Below, one piece after another: positions 34,297-43,334 of a DNA stretch of 64,000 bases. The stretch covers positions 2,790,001 to 2,854,000 of the forward strand of contig NZ_CP053748.1 in NCBI RefSeq assembly GCF_024400215.1, given 5' to 3'. Below the pieces are notes generated by a model. It did not search any database, had not been told where the DNA came from, and saw only the letters and a program-made list of their open reading frames with translations. Numbering within the stretch: the stretch's first letter is position 1; each line of letters opens with the position of its first letter. The stretch comes from Massilia sp. erpn (lineage in GTDB: Bacteria; Pseudomonadota; Gammaproteobacteria; Burkholderiales; Burkholderiaceae_D). Position numbers and translations under genes: made by a program.

Positions 34297-36798
34297 GTGG
34301 TCCAGCCCGACGAACCGCAGAACGGCGCCGTGCCGGCGCCTGCTGCCTCCCCCTTGGTACATCCGGCGCCGTCGCGTGCCACGTACGACGCCCTGCACCT
34401 GATTACGCGCATGGTTGCTGCGCTGGAAATGACGCCCCTGGTCGCCGCCTGCAGCTTTGACCGGGAAGGCATCGTGCATTTCTGCAACCCCGCCTGCGCC
34501 CGCCTGTGCGGCATGACGCCGGACCAGGCTTGCGGCCGTCCGCTGCGCGAACTGTTCAGCCATGGCGCCCGCCAGCAGGAATACGACGCCATGGTCGATA
34601 CCGTCTGGCGCAGCGGCCAGCCCAGCCCGGCCGACGAATGGCAGGCGCGTTCGGCCAACGGCAGCGATTTATGGCTGTACACCACCTGCATTCCCATCTT
34701 CAGCGACGGCCAGCTGGAGCAGGTTTTCTGCATGCACATTGATTTAACCTTGCGCAAGCAGCAGGAAGAGGAGCTGACCCAGGCCAGCATCAACTTCCGC
34801 CTGCTGTTCCGCAATTCGGGCGAGGCCATGCTGCTGATCCGCGAAAACACGATCGTGGATGTGAATCCGGCTGCTCTGGCCATGTTTTCCTGCGAGCACA
34901 AGGAACAGATGGTGGGGCGCTGCCTGGCCGATTTTTCGCCCTTGCAGCAGCCCGACGGCACGGCGTCCGGCGTGGCGGTGATGGCCCTGATGCACGAAGC
35001 GCACGGCAAGACCAACCGTTTTTTCGATTGGCGCTTCGTCAGTTGCAAGGGCGAGCTGTTCTGGGGGGAAGTGCTGTTGACCTCGATCACCGAGGACCAC
35101 CACCAATGCTTCTATGCGCTGGTGCGCGACGCCTCCGAGCGCAAGCGGGCCGAGCGCACGCTCTTCGTGGCGGCCCAGGTCTTCGAGAACAGCCACGACG
35201 CCATCCTCTTGACCGACCGCCACCGCCAGGTGATCGCCATCAACCGCGCCTACACGGCGATCACCGGCTTTGGCGCCGACGCCATGGTGGGGCAGGACAT
35301 CAGCCAGTTCCGCGCCTGCCAGGAAAACGAGGATTTCTTCCGCCAGCTGTGGGGCGTGATCGAGGCCACCGGCCACTGGCAGGGCGAAATCCGCCTGCGT
35401 CACCGCGACGAGCATGTGTTCCCGGCCTGGGTGACGCTGACGGCCATCCGCGACAGCCGCGACGAGGTCAGCCACTATATGGCCATCCTGTCCGATATCA
35501 GCGAGCGCAAGAAGAGCGAGGAGCATACGCGCCACCTGGCCGAGCACGACTTCCTCACCGACCTGCCCAACCGCGTGCTGCTGGCCGACCGCCTGAACCA
35601 GGCGCTGACGGCGGCGCGCCGCAAGCACAGCATGCTGGCCGTGCTGTTCATCGACCTGGACCGCTTCAAGGCGGTCAACGATACCCTGGGCCACCATGCC
35701 GGCGACCTGCTGCTGCAGGAAGTGGCGCGGCGCCTGATCCGCTGCGTGCGCGGGGTGGACACGGTGAGCCGTCAGGGCGGCGACGAGTTCATCCTGATCC
35801 TGCCCGATATCGGCAGCGTCGGCCAGGCCGCCCATGTGGCGGCCGCGGTGCTGCAGGCGGTGGGCCAGGAGTATGAGCTGGGCGGGCACCGGCTGAATAT
35901 CTCGGCCTCGGTCGGCGTCGCTGCCTATCCGCACGACGGCGAGGATGCCGACAGCCTGCTGCGCCATGCCGATGTCGCCCTGCTGCACGCCAAGGAGGCG
36001 GGGCGCAACCGCTTCCACTTCTTCAGCCCGGACATGAATGCCAAGGCGCTGGAGCGCAGCCATCTGGAAAATGGCTTGCGGCGCGCACTCAGCGAACAGC
36101 AGTTCGAACTGGAGTTCCAGCCCGAGTTGGAGCTGGCCAGCGGCGCGCCGGTGGCCCTGGAGGCGCTGCTGCGCTGGCGCCACCCGGAGCAGGGCTTGCT
36201 GCTGCCGGAGCGTTTTCTCGGCGCGGCCGAGGAGAGTGGGCTGATGATCGCGGCCGGCAATTGGGTCTTGCAACAGGCTTGCCACAGCGCGCGGCGCTGG
36301 CAGGCGGCAGGGCAGGCGCTGACGGTGGCCGTCAACCTCTCGGCCGCCCAGTTCATGCAAAAGGGCTTGAGCGGGCAGGTGGCCGAGGCTCTGCAGCAGT
36401 CGGGACTGGAGGCGGCCAGGCTGGAGCTGGAGCTGACCGAATCGATGCTGCAGAAAAGCGGAGCGCAGGCGGCCGACAGCTTGCGTAGCCTGGACGCGCT
36501 CGGGGTGCGCCTGGTGCTGGACGATTTCGGCAGCGGCTATTCGAGCCTGGAGCAGCTGCGCAGCTATCCCATCCACAAGCTGAAGATCGCACCGGCCTTT
36601 CTGCGCGGTGGCGGCGACCTGGACGCCATTCGCGCCATCATTGCCATGGCCCATGGCCTGCGCATGGCCGTGGTGGCGGAAGCCGTGGAAACAGCGGAAC
36701 AGCTGGCGCTGCTGCGCGCCGAAGGCTGCGACCTGTACCAGGGGCGGTACGCCAGCGCGGCCTGGCAGCATAGCGGCCTGGCCGCCTTGCTGCACTGA
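34297..36798 (+). CDS. PAS-PAS-PAS-GGDEF-EAL cyclic-di-GMP protein
   Basis: An 833-residue cytoplasmic protein starting at GTG (GAGGT lies upstream). Three PAS domains (about 30-155, 165-280, 285-410) precede GGDEF (about 415-580) and EAL (590-830). The GGDEF motif is intact (RQGGDEFILIL), with an RxxD I-site (RGVD) exactly five residues before it. The EAL half keeps ALEALLRW, NLSAAQF, ELTES and DDFGSGYSSL, but the usual LKID..F is LKIAPAF, and EGVET is EAVET. The cyclase half should work with product inhibition; the phosphodiesterase half may be weak or regulatory. No membrane segment is seen, so signals are intracellular. Confidence 0.93.
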   Translation: MVQPDEPQNGAVPAPAASPLVHPAPSRATYDALHLITRMVAALEMTPLVAACSFDREGIVHFCNPACARLCGMTPDQACGRPLRELFSHGARQQEYDAMVDTVWRSGQPSPADEWQARSANGSDLWLYTTCIPIFSDGQLEQVFCMHIDLTLRKQQEEELTQASINFRLLFRNSGEAMLLIRENTIVDVNPAALAMFSCEHKEQMVGRCLADFSPLQQPDGTASGVAVMALMHEAHGKTNRFFDWRFVSCKGELFWGEVLLTSITEDHHQCFYALVRDASERKRAERTLFVAAQVFENSHDAILLTDRHRQVIAINRAYTAITGFGADAMVGQDISQFRACQENEDFFRQLWGVIEATGHWQGEIRLRHRDEHVFPAWVTLTAIRDSRDEVSHYMAILSDISERKKSEEHTRHLAEHDFLTDLPNRVLLADRLNQALTAARRKHSMLAVLFIDLDRFKAVNDTLGHHAGDLLLQEVARRLIRCVRGVDTVSRQGGDEFILILPDIGSVGQAAHVAAAVLQAVGQEYELGGHRLNISASVGVAAYPHDGEDADSLLRHADVALLHAKEAGRNRFHFFSPDMNAKALERSHLENGLRRALSEQQFELEFQPELELASGAPVALEALLRWRHPEQGLLLPERFLGAAEESGLMIAAGNWVLQQACHSARRWQAAGQALTVAVNLSAAQFMQKGLSGQVAEALQQSGLEAARLELELTESMLQKSGAQAADSLRSLDALGVRLVLDDFGSGYSSLEQLRSYPIHKLKIAPAFLRGGGDLDAIRAIIAMAHGLRMAVVAEAVETAEQLALLRAEGCDLYQGRYASAAWQHSGLAALLH

Positions 36799-36837
36799 GT
36801 GCGGTGCCAGGGGCCAGGGGCTGGCGCGGCAGAGCGC

Positions 36838-37839
36838 CTAGCGCGCCGCCGCGCCGCCCGCCACCGCCGCGCCGGCGGCCTCGAACAGGCGCAGGCGCAC
36901 CAGCACCTGGCCATGGTCGGATACTTCCGGCCGTTCCTGGCGCAGATGGTCGTTCAGATAGCTGACGTCGAGCACTTCGCCGATGGCGCGCCCCGAGGCG
37001 GGATGGAATTCCTCCGACACCAGCACATGGTCGATGGTGGTGTAGTGGCCTTCATAGATATTGGTGTAGCCGACGTGGCGCAAGGTATCCTGGCGGCGCT
37101 GGATCTGGTTGCAGTCGAACATGCGGCCATTCAGTTCTTCGCCGGGCTGGGCCAGGGCACCGCTGCCCAGCACGATGGTGGTGGTTACGGCGTCGGCTGT
37201 GTCGTTGAAGTCGCCCATGACGATGCAGGGCCGGCGCCCTTCGCGCCGCAGATTGCTCAGCAGCACGCGCAGCGCCACCGCCTCCGTGCCGCGCCACACC
37301 AGCGAGCGCAGATTGGCCATCGCGTACAGCAGCGGGTCGTCGCCATTGTCGCCGTTGCGGTAATCCGGGCGGCGCGACTTCAGGTGCACCACGATCACAT
37401 CGGCCACCGTGCCGCCGGGCAGCACCACGCGCGCATGCAGGGGCGCGCGCGCGAAGCGGTCGGCGTCGCGGCTGCCCGAGTCGGACGGCACGCCTTCCGG
37501 AAAATTCGCATACACCTCGGGCGGCGCGGCCAGCGGCAGGCGCGAAACCAGGGCCACGTTCGGCGTCAGGCGGTCGGCGCGTGGATCGGGATCGAAGCCG
37601 GCGTGCACCGCGTCCTGGTATTTGCGCGTACGGGACAGCACATCGCGCAGCGCGGCCTGGGAGAAGATTTCCTGGAAACCGATCACGTCGGCGTCGAGCT
37701 CATCGAGCTGCTGGGCGGTCCAGGCGGCTTTGGCCTCGTATTCCTCGGCCGTGAGCGGGAGCAGATTGTCGTACAATTTCGCGCCCGGCGGGGCAAGATT
37801 GCAAACATTGAAAGTGGCAAAGCGAATTTCTTGCTGCAT
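36838..37839 (-). CDS. endonuclease/exonuclease/phosphatase-family protein
   Basis: A 333-residue protein of the Mg2+-dependent EEP fold. The hallmarks are FNVCNL at the start, DVIGFQEIFS (catalytic Glu), VVHLKSRRPDY, CIVMGDFNDT, TIDHVLVS and VSDHGQVLVRL. Lack of a signal peptide points to the cytoplasm. AAGGAG lies before the ATG at 37839, and the longer open frame upstream runs into the divergent ybaK gene and is rejected. Substrate (DNA, phosphoester or lipid head group) cannot be told. Confidence 0.88.
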   Translation of the reverse strand: MQQEIRFATFNVCNLAPPGAKLYDNLLPLTAEEYEAKAAWTAQQLDELDADVIGFQEIFSQAALRDVLSRTRKYQDAVHAGFDPDPRADRLTPNVALVSRLPLAAPPEVYANFPEGVPSDSGSRDADRFARAPLHARVVLPGGTVADVIVVHLKSRRPDYRNGDNGDDPLLYAMANLRSLVWRGTEAVALRVLLSNLRREGRRPCIVMGDFNDTADAVTTTIVLGSGALAQPGEELNGRMFDCNQIQRRQDTLRHVGYTNIYEGHYTTIDHVLVSEEFHPASGRAIGEVLDVSYLNDHLRQERPEVSDHGQVLVRLRLFEAAGAAVAGGAAAR

Positions 37840-37878
37840 AATTAGAAACTCCTTTTCGAACAATGAGCGTATCACGGC

Positions 37879-38370
37879 ATGGCGAAGAAAGAGCACATTT
37901 CCGAAACCCCGGCCACCGCGCTGCTGCGCAAGCACAAGGTGGCTTTCAGCGAACATCCCTATGAATACGAGGAACATGGGGGCACCGGCGTGTCTTCCCA
38001 GGCCTTGGGCGTGGATGAACACCATGTGGTGAAAACCCTGGTGATGCAGGACGAGGTGGCCAAGCCGCTGATCGTGCTGATGCACGGCGACTGCAAGGTC
38101 TCGACCAAGAACCTGGCGCGCAATATCGGCTGCAAATCAGTGGAGCCGTGCAAGCCCGAGGTGGCGCAGCGCCATTCCGGCTATATGATCGGCGGCACCT
38201 CGCCCTTCGGCACCAAGAAGGCCATGCCGGTGTATGTGGAGGAGAGCATCCTCGCGCTGGAAACGATTTATATCAATGGCGGACGGCGCGGCTTCCTGAT
38301 CGGCATCGCGCCCGCTGTGCTGCAGGACGTGCTGGCGGCCAGGCCGGTGCACTGCGCCTTGGCCGATTAA
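37879..38370 (+). CDS. ybaK: Cys-tRNA(Pro) deacylase YbaK/EbsC
   Basis: A 163-residue trans-editing enzyme that hydrolyses mischarged Cys-tRNA(Pro). Landmarks are ATALLRKHKVAFSEHPYEY, the substrate-binding Lys in HHVVKTLVMQ, and GGTSPFGTKK. It is divergent from the EEP gene, with 39 bp between. Confidence 0.92.
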   Translation: MAKKEHISETPATALLRKHKVAFSEHPYEYEEHGGTGVSSQALGVDEHHVVKTLVMQDEVAKPLIVLMHGDCKVSTKNLARNIGCKSVEPCKPEVAQRHSGYMIGGTSPFGTKKAMPVYVEESILALETIYINGGRRGFLIGIAPAVLQDVLAARPVHCALAD

Positions 38371-38447
38371 AGGCGCTGGTGTATAGTCCGACGGCCCGCA
38401 TGGCCGGGCCAGGATAAGTATAAAAAGATAAGGATAAAAGGGAAAAT

Positions 38448-39053
38448 ATGAATACAGTATTACTGGTTATCGCCGCCTACCTGATCGGCTCGATCTCCTT
38501 CGCCGTGGTGGTGAGCAAGGTGTATGGCCTGTCTGACCCGCGCACCTATGGCTCGAAAAACCCGGGCGCCACCAATGTGTTGCGTAGTGGCAATAAAGGC
38601 GCGGCCATCTGGACCCTGGTGGGCGACGCCGTCAAGGGCTGGCTGGCGGTCTGGCTGGTGCAGCACTTCGCCGAGCAGTTGGGCGTGGGCGATATGACGA
38701 TCGCGCTGGTGGCGATTGCCGTCTTCCTGGGCCACCTGTGGCCGGTCTTCTTCAAATTCGTCGGCGGCAAGGGCGTGGCGACTGCGCTGGGCGTGCTGCT
38801 GGCGCTGAATCCCTGGCTGGGCCTGGGCACCCTCGTCACCTGGCTGGTGGTGGCCTATGCCTTCCGCTATTCCTCGCTGGCGGCCCTGATCGCCTCCATC
38901 TTCGCGCCGTTCTACTACGGCCTGCTGTTCGGCACCGAGCCGCAGCTGGTGGCGGTGCTGGTCATGAGCGGCCTGCTGATCTGGCGCCATGGCAAGAATA
39001 TCTCGAACCTGATGGCGGGCAAGGAAAGCCGCATCGGCAGCAAGAAGAAGTAA
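38448..39053 (+). CDS. plsY: glycerol-3-phosphate acyltransferase PlsY
   Basis: A 201-residue membrane enzyme transferring acyl groups from acyl-phosphate to glycerol 3-phosphate, the first step of phospholipid synthesis. The three PlsY motifs are present: [27 protein letters not shown] and [22 protein letters not shown] precedes the ATG. Five membrane helices are expected and seen. Confidence 0.95.
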   Translation: MNTVLLVIAAYLIGSISFAVVVSKVYGLSDPRTYGSKNPGATNVLRSGNKGAAIWTLVGDAVKGWLAVWLVQHFAEQLGVGDMTIALVAIAVFLGHLWPVFFKFVGGKGVATALGVLLALNPWLGLGTLVTWLVVAYAFRYSSLAALIASIFAPFYYGLLFGTEPQLVAVLVMSGLLIWRHGKNISNLMAGKESRIGSKKK

Positions 39054-39132
39054 GCGCTATTGCAATCGGGATCGGCGGCCTCAATTACAATAGACGAGCC
39101 GCCGCCGGCGGCGCCCCTACAGAAAGGCCGCC

Positions 39133-39786
39133 ATGTCCACCTCCCTCCGTATCGATTTCGTTTCCGACGTTTCCTGCCCCTGGTGCGCCGTTGGCCTGAA
39201 TTCGCTGGAAACCGCGCTGCAGCGCCTGGGCGCCGAAGTCCAGCCCGAGATCCACTTCCAGCCCTTTGAACTGAACCCGAATATGGGCAAGGAAGGGCAG
39301 GACATCACCGAACACCTGACGCAGAAATACGGCGCCACGGCCGAACAGCAGGAGCAGAGCCGCGCCGTGATCCGCCAGCGCGGCGCCGATGTCGGCTTCG
39401 AATTCGCCATGGATAAGCGCAGCCGCATCTACAACACCTTCGACGCCCACCGCCTGCTGCACTGGGCGGGCGAAACGGCGGGCCCGGCACAGAAGGCGCT
39501 GAAGCACGCCCTGTTCGGCAGCTACTTCACGCGCGGCGCAGATCCCAGCTCGCATGAAGTGCTGCTGCAGGCCGCGGCCGAAGCCGGCCTGGACCGGGCC
39601 GCCGCCGCCGAGGTGCTGGCCTCGGACCGCTATGCCGACGAGGTGCGCGCCGCCGAACGCTTCTACCAGCAGAACGGCATCAGCTCGGTGCCCGCCGTGA
39701 TCATCAACGAGCGCCACCTGATGGTGGGCGGCCAGCCGCCGGAAGCCTTTGAGCAAGCGCTGCGCGAGATCCTGGCGCAGAAATAA
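39133..39786 (+). CDS. DsbA-family oxidoreductase, FrnE-like
   Basis: A 217-residue thioredoxin-fold protein with inserted helical domain. The redox motif CPWC is at residues 15-18 (VSDVSCPWCAVGL) and the cis-Pro loop is ISSVPAVIIN. FrnE-type features DAHRLLHWA and a missing signal peptide put it in the cytoplasm. Members act as disulphide isomerase-like or glutathione-linked enzymes under oxidative stress. It stands alone between plsY and a cyclase operon. Confidence 0.88.
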   Translation: MSTSLRIDFVSDVSCPWCAVGLNSLETALQRLGAEVQPEIHFQPFELNPNMGKEGQDITEHLTQKYGATAEQQEQSRAVIRQRGADVGFEFAMDKRSRIYNTFDAHRLLHWAGETAGPAQKALKHALFGSYFTRGADPSSHEVLLQAAAEAGLDRAAAAEVLASDRYADEVRAAERFYQQNGISSVPAVIINERHLMVGGQPPEAFEQALREILAQK

Positions 39787-39906
39787 GCCCGGAAAGCGCA
39801 CTCTTATCGGACGTATAACAAGCCCCTGTTTTGCGTTACACTGGCCCCGCGTAGCACATCAGCAAGAAGTGAGCGTATATAAGCCGACGACGCTACAGGG
39901 AGACAC

Positions 39907-40950
39907 ATGTTAGCCGCAGAACCGATCCAGACCTTGCCTTTCCGGCGGCCGCAGGATGACCAGCACCGCCTGGCCGCCCTGCACCGCTACGATGTACTCG
40001 AAGAACCGGCTGGGGAAGATTTCCGCTTCCTCACCGAACTGGCCGCCCGCATCTGCGGCGTGCCCTATGCCTTGATCACCCTGGTCGATGCCGAGCAGGT
40101 CTGGGTCAAGTCCTATACCGGCCTGGCCATCGACAAGCTGCCGCGCGACCAGTGCTATTGCTCGCTGGCCGTACTGGGCGAGAACGCCACCGAAATTCCC
40201 GACCTGAGCGAGGATGCGCGCACCGCGCGCATGCCGCTGACCGTGGGCGCGCCGCATCTGCGCATGTACAGCAGCGTGGCCCTGAGCACCTCCGACGGCT
40301 ATGCCCTCGGCACCCTGTGCGTGATGGACGTGAAACCCGGCCGCCTGAGCGCAGAGCAGCGCGGCCTGCTGCAAGGCCTGGCGCGCCAGGCGATGGCCCT
40401 GATCGAGCTGCGCGCCAAGGAAAAGGCGCTGCAAGCCTCGCTGCACGAGCTGGAGCTGCTGGCCACCACCGACGAGCTGACCGGCCTGCACAACCGGCGC
40501 TCCCTGCTGCACCGCCTGAAATTCGAAGTGGCGCGTACGCGCCGCTTCCGCACCCCGCTGTCGGCCGTGATGATCGACCTCGACCACTTCAAGCAGGTCA
40601 ACGACGAGTACGGCCACGCCGCCGGCGACCAGGTGCTGGCCGGCATCGGCCAGCTGGTGCGCGACAATATCCGCGTGATCGACGTGCCAGGCCGCTACGG
40701 CGGCGAAGAGCTGTGCATCCTGCTGCCCAACACCCCGCCCGACGGCGCGCGCAAGTTCGCTGATTCTTTGCGTGCAAAAATCGCGGCGCAGGTGCATCAT
40801 GACGGCGCGCGCAGCATCCAGGTTACGGCCAGTCTCGGTATCGCCTCCTTCAATCACATGGACATCGACGATGCCGACAGCCTGCTGCGCCAGGCCGATG
40901 CCGCCCTGTACCGCGCCAAACAGAATGGGCGCAACCGGGTGGAGAACTGA
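39907..40950 (+). CDS. GAF-GGDEF diguanylate cyclase
   Basis: A 347-residue cytoplasmic protein. A GAF domain (about 25-170; ITLVDAEQVWVKSYTG, CYCSLAVL, LGTLCVMD) is joined by a coiled coil to a GGDEF domain (about 185-345). The signature is GGEEL rather than GGEEF, otherwise TTDELTGLHNRRSL, DLDHFKQVND and the RxxD I-site (RVID, five residues before) are in place. It should make c-di-GMP in response to a small ligand or redox signal, with feedback inhibition. GGGAG precedes the ATG. It heads a four-gene run with DUF427, ATPase and YdjM-like genes spaced by 17 bp or less. Confidence 0.92.
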   Translation: MLAAEPIQTLPFRRPQDDQHRLAALHRYDVLEEPAGEDFRFLTELAARICGVPYALITLVDAEQVWVKSYTGLAIDKLPRDQCYCSLAVLGENATEIPDLSEDARTARMPLTVGAPHLRMYSSVALSTSDGYALGTLCVMDVKPGRLSAEQRGLLQGLARQAMALIELRAKEKALQASLHELELLATTDELTGLHNRRSLLHRLKFEVARTRRFRTPLSAVMIDLDHFKQVNDEYGHAAGDQVLAGIGQLVRDNIRVIDVPGRYGGEELCILLPNTPPDGARKFADSLRAKIAAQVHHDGARSIQVTASLGIASFNHMDIDDADSLLRQADAALYRAKQNGRNRVEN

Positions 40951-40967
40951 ATGGAATGGAGAATGGA

Positions 40968-41258
40968 ATGCCGAAAGCAACATGGAATGGCGCGGTGATC
41001 GCCGAAGCCAGCGCCAATGAAGTCGAAATCGTCGAACACAATGTGTATTTCCCGCCGGAGCGCGTGAACCAGGAATACCTGCAGCCGAACAGCCACACCA
41101 CCCTGTGTCCGTGGAAGGGCGTGGCCAGCTATTACGACGTGGTCGTTGATGGCAAGGTCAATCAGAACGCCGCCTGGTACTACCCCACGCCAAGCGAAGC
41201 GGCGCGCCAGATCAAGGGCCGTATCGCCTTCTGGCACGGCGTGGAAGTCGCGCACTGA
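40968..41258 (+). CDS. DUF427-family protein
   Basis: A 96-residue protein belonging to DUF427: MPKATWNGAVIAEA, VYFPPERVNQEYL, CPWKGVASYYDVVV and AAWYYPTPSEAA. Members are single-domain cytosolic proteins, function unknown. Four ATG codons occur within 20 bases here; 40968 is chosen as GGAGA lies before it, though the in-frame 40956 is possible. Sits 17 bp after the cyclase gene and one base before the ATPase gene. Confidence 0.9.
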   Translation: MPKATWNGAVIAEASANEVEIVEHNVYFPPERVNQEYLQPNSHTTLCPWKGVASYYDVVVDGKVNQNAAWYYPTPSEAARQIKGRIAFWHGVEVAH

Positions 41259-41259
41259 G

Positions 41260-41988
41260 ATGGGCTTTGCCGCGCGGCCTTATTTGCAGCGCGTCAGCGC
41301 GGATTACGGTCGCGCCGATCTGGAGGCTTTCCCGTTCACGATTCCGGCCGTGCGTGAATTGAGCGCCATCGATTTTCATCCCGACGTCACCTTCTTCATC
41401 GGCGAGAACGGCAGCGGCAAATCCACGCTGATGGAAGCCATCGCGCTGGCGCTGGGCTTCAGCATGGAGGGCGGCACGCTGAACGTGCGCCTGAACACGG
41501 CCAGCCACGATTCGGCGCTGCGTGATGCGCTCAAGCTCTCGCGCAGCTTCCGCAAGCCGTCCGACCACTACTTCTTTCGCGCCGAAAGCTTCTTCAACGT
41601 CGCCACCTATATGGAGGAGATGGGCTATCTGGCCGGCTACGGCGGATCGCTGCATGCGCGCTCGCACGGCGAAGCCTTCATGTCGGTACTGGTGAACAAA
41701 TTCCAGGGCAGGGGACTGTACCTGCTGGACGAACCGGAAGCGGCGCTTTCGCCCAACCGCCAGCTGGCGGCGCTGTCCGCCATCGACCAGCTGGTGAAGG
41801 AAGATTCCCAGTTCATCATCGTCACCCACTCGCCCATCCTGCTGTCCTACCCGAACGCCAAGATCTTCTGCTTCGACAGCGGCGGCATCACTGAAATGGC
41901 GTATGAGGACACCGAGCATTACGCCGTCACCCGCGATTTCCTGAACCACTACCAGCGCCGCTTGCAGCAATTGCTGGAACCCGACTAA
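41260..41988 (+). CDS. single-domain AAA/SMC-like ATPase
   Basis: A 242-residue ABC-type ATPase of the predicted-ATPase group (COG3910-like). Walker A is IGENGSGKSTLMEA, the signature-like segment HARSHGEAFM follows, Walker B is LYLLDEPEAALSP and the switch His is VTHSPILL. No membrane or partner domain is present. It is tightly coupled to the DUF427 gene (one-base gap) and to the YdjM-like gene (6 bp). Role unknown. Confidence 0.87.
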   Translation: MGFAARPYLQRVSADYGRADLEAFPFTIPAVRELSAIDFHPDVTFFIGENGSGKSTLMEAIALALGFSMEGGTLNVRLNTASHDSALRDALKLSRSFRKPSDHYFFRAESFFNVATYMEEMGYLAGYGGSLHARSHGEAFMSVLVNKFQGRGLYLLDEPEAALSPNRQLAALSAIDQLVKEDSQFIIVTHSPILLSYPNAKIFCFDSGGITEMAYEDTEHYAVTRDFLNHYQRRLQQLLEPD

Positions 41989-41994
41989 ACCCGC

Positions 41995-43224
41995 ATGGAC
42001 AATATCACCCACTCCCTCGTCGGCCTGGGCGTGGGCGAGCTGCTGCAACGCAGCCTGCCCGCCGAAACCAGTGAAGCGCGCCAGCGCACCCGCCACCGCC
42101 TGCTGCTCACCGCCTGCGCCGCCGCCAGCAACTTCCCCGACCTCGACCTGTTCCTGACCAAGCTGATGGCACCGCCGCTCGGCTATCTGCTGCAGCATCG
42201 CGGCCACACGCACACGCTGCTCTTCCTGCTGCCGCAAGCCTTGCTGCTGCTGGCGGTGCTCTGGCTGTTCTGGCCCAATGCGCGCGCCCTGCTCAAGGAG
42301 AGCCGGGTGGCGCGGCTTGGCTTGCTGGGCGCGATGACGGCCGGCTTCCTGCTGCATCTGGGCATGGACTTCATGAACTCCTATGGCGTCCATCCCTTCT
42401 ACCCCTTCAATGCCGACTGGTACTTCGGCGACATGATCTTCATCATCGAGCCGGTGTTCTGGGTCGCCTTCGGCGTGCCGCTGGCGCTGGCCATACCCTG
42501 GCGTCCCGTGCGCTGGCTGATGGTGGCGGTGCTGGCCGTGGCCTTGCTGTACTTCACCCTGCACGGCTATCTGGGCTGGGCCTCCTATGCCGGCCTGCTC
42601 CTGCTGGGCGCCGCGATCGCTGTGCTGCGCCTGCTGCATCTGCGCAGCCGCCGCGCGCTGGTCCTGGCGCTGCTGCTGTGCCTGGGTTTCATCGGCGTGC
42701 AAAAGAGCGCCTCCTCGCTGGCGCGCGAACGCATCGCGGCCGCCCTGCACCAGGAAGACGGCGCCGCCCAGTTGCTCGACGTCGCGCTCACGGCTTTCCC
42801 AGCCCAGCCCCTATGCTGGACCTTTGCCGCCATCGAACGCAACGAGGCGCGCGACAGCTACCGCGTGCGGCGCGGCATGCTCAGCCTCGCGCCCGGCTGG
42901 CTGCCGCCCGCCCAATGTCCGGCCAGCATGCTCGACCCCGCGCCGCCGCGCAGCGTTCAGGCCGGTGTGCTGCTGCACAGCGAATGGAACGGCAGCTTGT
43001 CTCTGCTGCGTCGCCTGCGGCAAAGCGACTGCCAGCTCGACGCCTGGCTGCGTTTCGCCCGCATCCCCGCTGTGAACGAAAGCCAGGCAAGCGACCTGCG
43101 CTTCACCAGCACCCCGCGCGGCAACTTCACCACGCTGGACGTCACCAGCGCCGCCCCCCGCGCCTGTCCGGCGAACATCCCCCGCTGGAGCCAGCCCCGC
43201 GCCGACCTGCTAACCCCACCCTAA
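41995..43224 (+). CDS. YdjM-type membrane-bound metal-dependent hydrolase
   Basis: A 409-residue inner-membrane protein with six to seven hydrophobic segments in the first 240 residues. MDNITHSLVGLGVGE, NFPDLDLFL and HRGHTHTLLFL are the signatures of the YdjM/LexA-regulated hydrolase family (PF04307). The C-terminal 150 residues form an extracytoplasmic tail. It ends the cyclase-DUF427-ATPase run. Function unknown. Confidence 0.87.
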   Translation: MDNITHSLVGLGVGELLQRSLPAETSEARQRTRHRLLLTACAAASNFPDLDLFLTKLMAPPLGYLLQHRGHTHTLLFLLPQALLLLAVLWLFWPNARALLKESRVARLGLLGAMTAGFLLHLGMDFMNSYGVHPFYPFNADWYFGDMIFIIEPVFWVAFGVPLALAIPWRPVRWLMVAVLAVALLYFTLHGYLGWASYAGLLLLGAAIAVLRLLHLRSRRALVLALLLCLGFIGVQKSASSLARERIAAALHQEDGAAQLLDVALTAFPAQPLCWTFAAIERNEARDSYRVRRGMLSLAPGWLPPAQCPASMLDPAPPRSVQAGVLLHSEWNGSLSLLRRLRQSDCQLDAWLRFARIPAVNESQASDLRFTSTPRGNFTTLDVTSAAPRACPANIPRWSQPRADLLTPP

Positions 43225-43229
43225 CCCCC

Positions 43230-43302
43230 TTTGATCTTTCTCAACAAATGTCCAACCCTGGTGCCTGGCACCAGGGTTGGACATTGTTTGATCTGGATCA
43301 AG
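43230..43302. repeat. dispersed palindromic repeat, copy 4
   Basis: Arms AATGTCCAACCCTGGTGCC and GGCACCAGGGTTGGACATT are perfectly paired; ends are TTTGATCTTTCTCAAC and GTTTGATCTGGATCAAG. It lies between the YdjM-like and K+-channel genes, both on the plus strand. Confidence 0.87.
43288..43301. promoter_or_regulatory. FNR/Anr-box-like palindrome before the K+-channel gene
   Basis: TTGATCTGGATCAA matches the FNR consensus TTGAT-N4-ATCAA exactly. A -10-like TATGAT sits at 43321-43326, about 20 bp on, and the channel ATG is at 43335. The box is part of repeat copy 4, so it may be a coincidence of the repeat's ends. Confidence 0.35.
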
Positions 43303-43334
43303 GGTGGGGGCGTACTGCGGTATGATGCCGCTCC

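Noticed and set aside
34744..36795. Long open frame antisense to the PAS-GGDEF-EAL gene
   Set aside because: No recognisable domain and full overlap with a certain gene.
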